Origin: Roseiarcus sp963813195
Lineage (GTDB): Bacteria; Pseudomonadota; Alphaproteobacteria; Rhizobiales; Beijerinckiaceae
NCBI GenBank assembly: GCA_963813195.1
Contig: CAWEYC010000022.1
Coordinates: 83,684 to 147,683 of the forward strand
Length of the DNA: 64,000 bases
Direction of reading: 5' to 3'
Numbering within the stretch: position 1 is the first letter of the stretch; each line of letters begins with the position of its first letter. The position numbers were made by a program, and so were the translations under genes. Of the stretch, positions 61,980 through 64,000 are shown piece by piece. The notes under the pieces are model-generated. The model ran no database searches. It had not been told where the DNA came from and worked only from the letters and a program-made list of their open reading frames with translations.

Positions 61980-62159
61980 GTCGTATGTTGGCGGTCGACT
62001 TTGAGGGCGTCTGGCCGCTGTGCGGCCGTTGCCTACTTTCGTGCTGACGCGCGTCGACTTCACGCCTACCCGCGAATTAGCCCTGGCCGACAGGGTTGGA
62101 GCGGGGTCGGCCTTCACCTCGCGCATCCCCCCGACCCCCCTCTCCCGATATGTGGTATC

Positions 62160-63520
62160 GGAATGGGCATTTCTTTCGAGTTTGTAAGAGCTTAAGCCCT
62201 GTGAGGTCACCGGACGAACACTCGCGACATACCGCTCCAACTCGGCGTCCATCACCGCTCGCAGTTTCCAGTTCATGCCTGGCGGGGACGACAAACGAGT
62301 CGCGAATTGGCAAGCATGGCACCGCGTCCCTTAGGCACGACTTAACAACTCGCAGCGCGATCTCGGCATCGTCGTGCATCAAATCGATGCCGGCATCCGC
62401 CGCGATATCCTCTCGAATTGCTGGATTGCGTTCGATTACCGCCTGTAGGAGCCGATCGGTCTCCGCCCAGCCGTACGGCCACCTCGCCCCGTCGCCGAGG
62501 CGGGACCCCATCAGCGCCGTAATGGCCTCGGGTCGGGACTTTGCGTTCAGGGCCACCAAGAGCGCTCGCTTGGCCAGATTCTCGAGTCGTATTCCGGCAC
62601 GGAATACGGGTCGTGATGCATGTCCGCGCCGCGTCGCGCATGGAGCATTCGAGGGTGCAGCGCGGGGGTAGTCGACCTCCACTACCGGCTCGTCATTGAT
62701 CAGCAGGCGGGCTCGCGAAGCGCTGGGAAGATTTGGCCCCACCAGTATATCCGGCCGTTTTTATTCCACCGACCGCGGCTGTAGACTTGGTACAAGACCG
62801 GAGAGGGGGCATGCGTACGATCGCCCCCCCCCGACTTCGACATGCTCCTCGCCACGGGCGACGCACTCAGGCGGCAAGGTCAGGCGAATTCCAGAAAGCG
62901 CTTTATTGATTGTCTCGATCTCCCGCCGGCGACGGCGGGTCTGATCAGTCTCGGCGTAATCGACGAGGCGCCCAGCGTCGCGCATCCTGATGACCTCGAC
63001 CGGATCGTACTGGAAGTGAACGCCCTCGAACGCGGCGACGAGGGCCGGCGTGGCGCGCATCCGGCTTTGCCGGCCCGTACGCTGGTGATCGCCCGGCTGA
63101 GCACGCTGCTCCTCGATTAGATTAAGCGCGAGAAGCTCCTCGACAATCCTTAGGACTTGGGCGTAGCAATACGGAACACCTTGGTACCGCGACTGGCCGA
63201 TATACCACGCGCGTCTGCGACTGTAGCTAACCCACCCGCCATCAACTCGGTGCGCGAGGACCAACGCCGCCATAATGCTGCGGACTGCCCGATCGTGTTT
63301 ATGGTCGCCGGTCGCCTGCCAGCCCTGTCCGCGCGGCTGCATCTTTCGGAACTCGCCAGTGGAAATCCAGCGGTCGATCGCGTGGTCCCTCTCCCACGAT
63401 CTGGTTGTTTCCGGTTGGCGCGTACCCGAGCACGCCCAAGATCCCTTGGAACTGCGGCTCGTCATCCCGATGATGCGCCCAGTCGCGTTCGAATTCCGCC
63501 GTGGGATCGTGCGCCGGCAT
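62160..63520 (-). pseudogene. Family-A-polymerase-like protein of mobile elements, several frameshifts
   Basis: Pieces in successive frames give one protein. PAHDPTAEFERDWAHH leads from the ATG at 63520. A middle part (AALVLAHRVDGGWVSYSRRRAWYIGQSRYQGVPYCYAQVL) follows, then YSRGRWNKNGRIYWWGQIFP, then LLINDEPVVEVDYPR, LLVALNAKSRPEAITALM, PCLPIRDSFVVPARHEL and LRAVMDAELERYV. VDYP and RDSFVV stand where related proteins have DY and HDSF, resembling motifs A and C of the T7/Pol-A palm. At least three indels break it. A second eroded copy of the 3' end lies at 18085-18400. Confidence 0.6.
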
Positions 63521-64000
63521 GGCGCGCCGCCCTAGGACGCGCCTCCCTCGCGGCGTCTTCCGCGGTGCGACGACGACAAGAGCCGCTCTCGCGTGTCAGC
63601 AATGAAATCACTATTGATAGCGGCTGCGCAGCAACGATTTAGGCAAGACGACACAATGTCACCTTCGGTGATTTCGCCTCGTGCAACCTGCTCCGGGGTC
63701 CCTCGTCCCGGGGTTCTGAGTACAGCGGCCCCCGTCGCTCCAACGATTGGCATTACGTTGTGCGGCGCTCCGGAATTGGCGGTAGTCTTACTATTTTAAG
63801 CTACCCACAGACATTTGCGGCGGGTTCACCCGTAAGAGCCGTTAAGGATAAGATCGGCTTATCCCCGCCCTGAGCGCTTTGTTCGACAGTTGGATGGTCG
63901 CAGTGATTTTACAACTATGTCAAGCTCGCAATCCGATTGCGCGGCATTGACCATAAGCCCACGAAAACCGGCGCGGCGGACGCTAGCGAGGCCGAAATGG
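63521..64000. other. 480 bases to the window end without a supported gene
   Basis: A minus-strand frame at 63532-63753 has unremarkable composition. GTTAAGGATAAGATCGGCTTATCC (in two parts a weak palindrome) lies near 63845. Nothing recognised. Confidence 0.4.

Noticed and set aside
15179..64000. Attachment-site duplication of the tRNA-Gly 3' end
   Set aside because: I looked by eye for a second copy of the T-arm and acceptor sequence to the right and found none; the far border, if any, is outside the window.

Overview
The window looks like a chromosomal piece of a GC-rich alphaproteobacterium of the Rhizobiales (Hyphomicrobiales), possibly Beijerinckiaceae or Methylocystaceae. The grounds are a SAM-II riboswitch in front of metZ, a class II DAHP synthase, two MucR/Ros-type regulators, a long two-domain dCTP deaminase, and the codon and GC style. 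The genus is inference only.

Positions 1-15252 are a dense core region: an ABC-F ATPase (cut by the window start), glutamine-dependent NAD synthase, an AbrB-type antitoxin-like protein, class II DAHP synthase, periplasmic MsrA, an MFS transporter, FabI, a sigma/anti-sigma pair, an M17 aminopeptidase broken by one frameshift, a TadD-like TPR lipoprotein, ribosomal protein S20, a DUF3297 protein, MetZ under a SAM-II riboswitch, a dCTP deaminase and tRNA-Gly(CCC).

From the 3' end of that tRNA to the window end the character changes to a large, decaying mobile region. Its backbone includes a RecD-like helicase (20.3-22.5 kb), an ArdC-type antirestriction protein, a ParB-like protein with its centre deleted, a DUF protein, a giant methyltransferase-helicase of the strawberry-notch/DarB type, a toprim protein and a DUF2493 protein (22.8-37.5 kb). 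Three of these genes (ArdC, ParB, helicase) carry the same two-stem leader RNA just before the ribosome binding site. It resembles, in context, the radC RNA motif. A ureide (allantoin) cargo cluster (26.0-30.5 kb: MFS transporter with an in-frame stop, a transposase-HTH/GntR fusion regulator, PuuE-like allantoinase, hydantoin/allantoin racemase) interrupts the backbone.

From 37.5 to 47.8 kb lie small genes, two MucR paralogues, an LpxL-like acyltransferase and several visible deletion junctions: an acyltransferase::DUF736 chimera, ParA::ArdC fragments and an SRPBCC gene with an internal stop. A divergent traK-like/traJ-like pair surrounds a candidate oriT.

From 48 to 61.3 kb is a defence island. 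It holds a truncated ABC-three-component (ABC-3C) operon, a complete IS66 element with perfect target duplication inside a dead IS110 element, a single-chain restriction-modification enzyme split by a frameshift, a two-gene membrane/unknown pair, and an OLD-like ATPase with two frameshifts. The last segment contains a frameshifted polymerase-like gene whose eroded second copy lies at 18 kb. Many single-base indels, one of them in a core gene, mean that some breaks may be assembly errors rather than biological decay.
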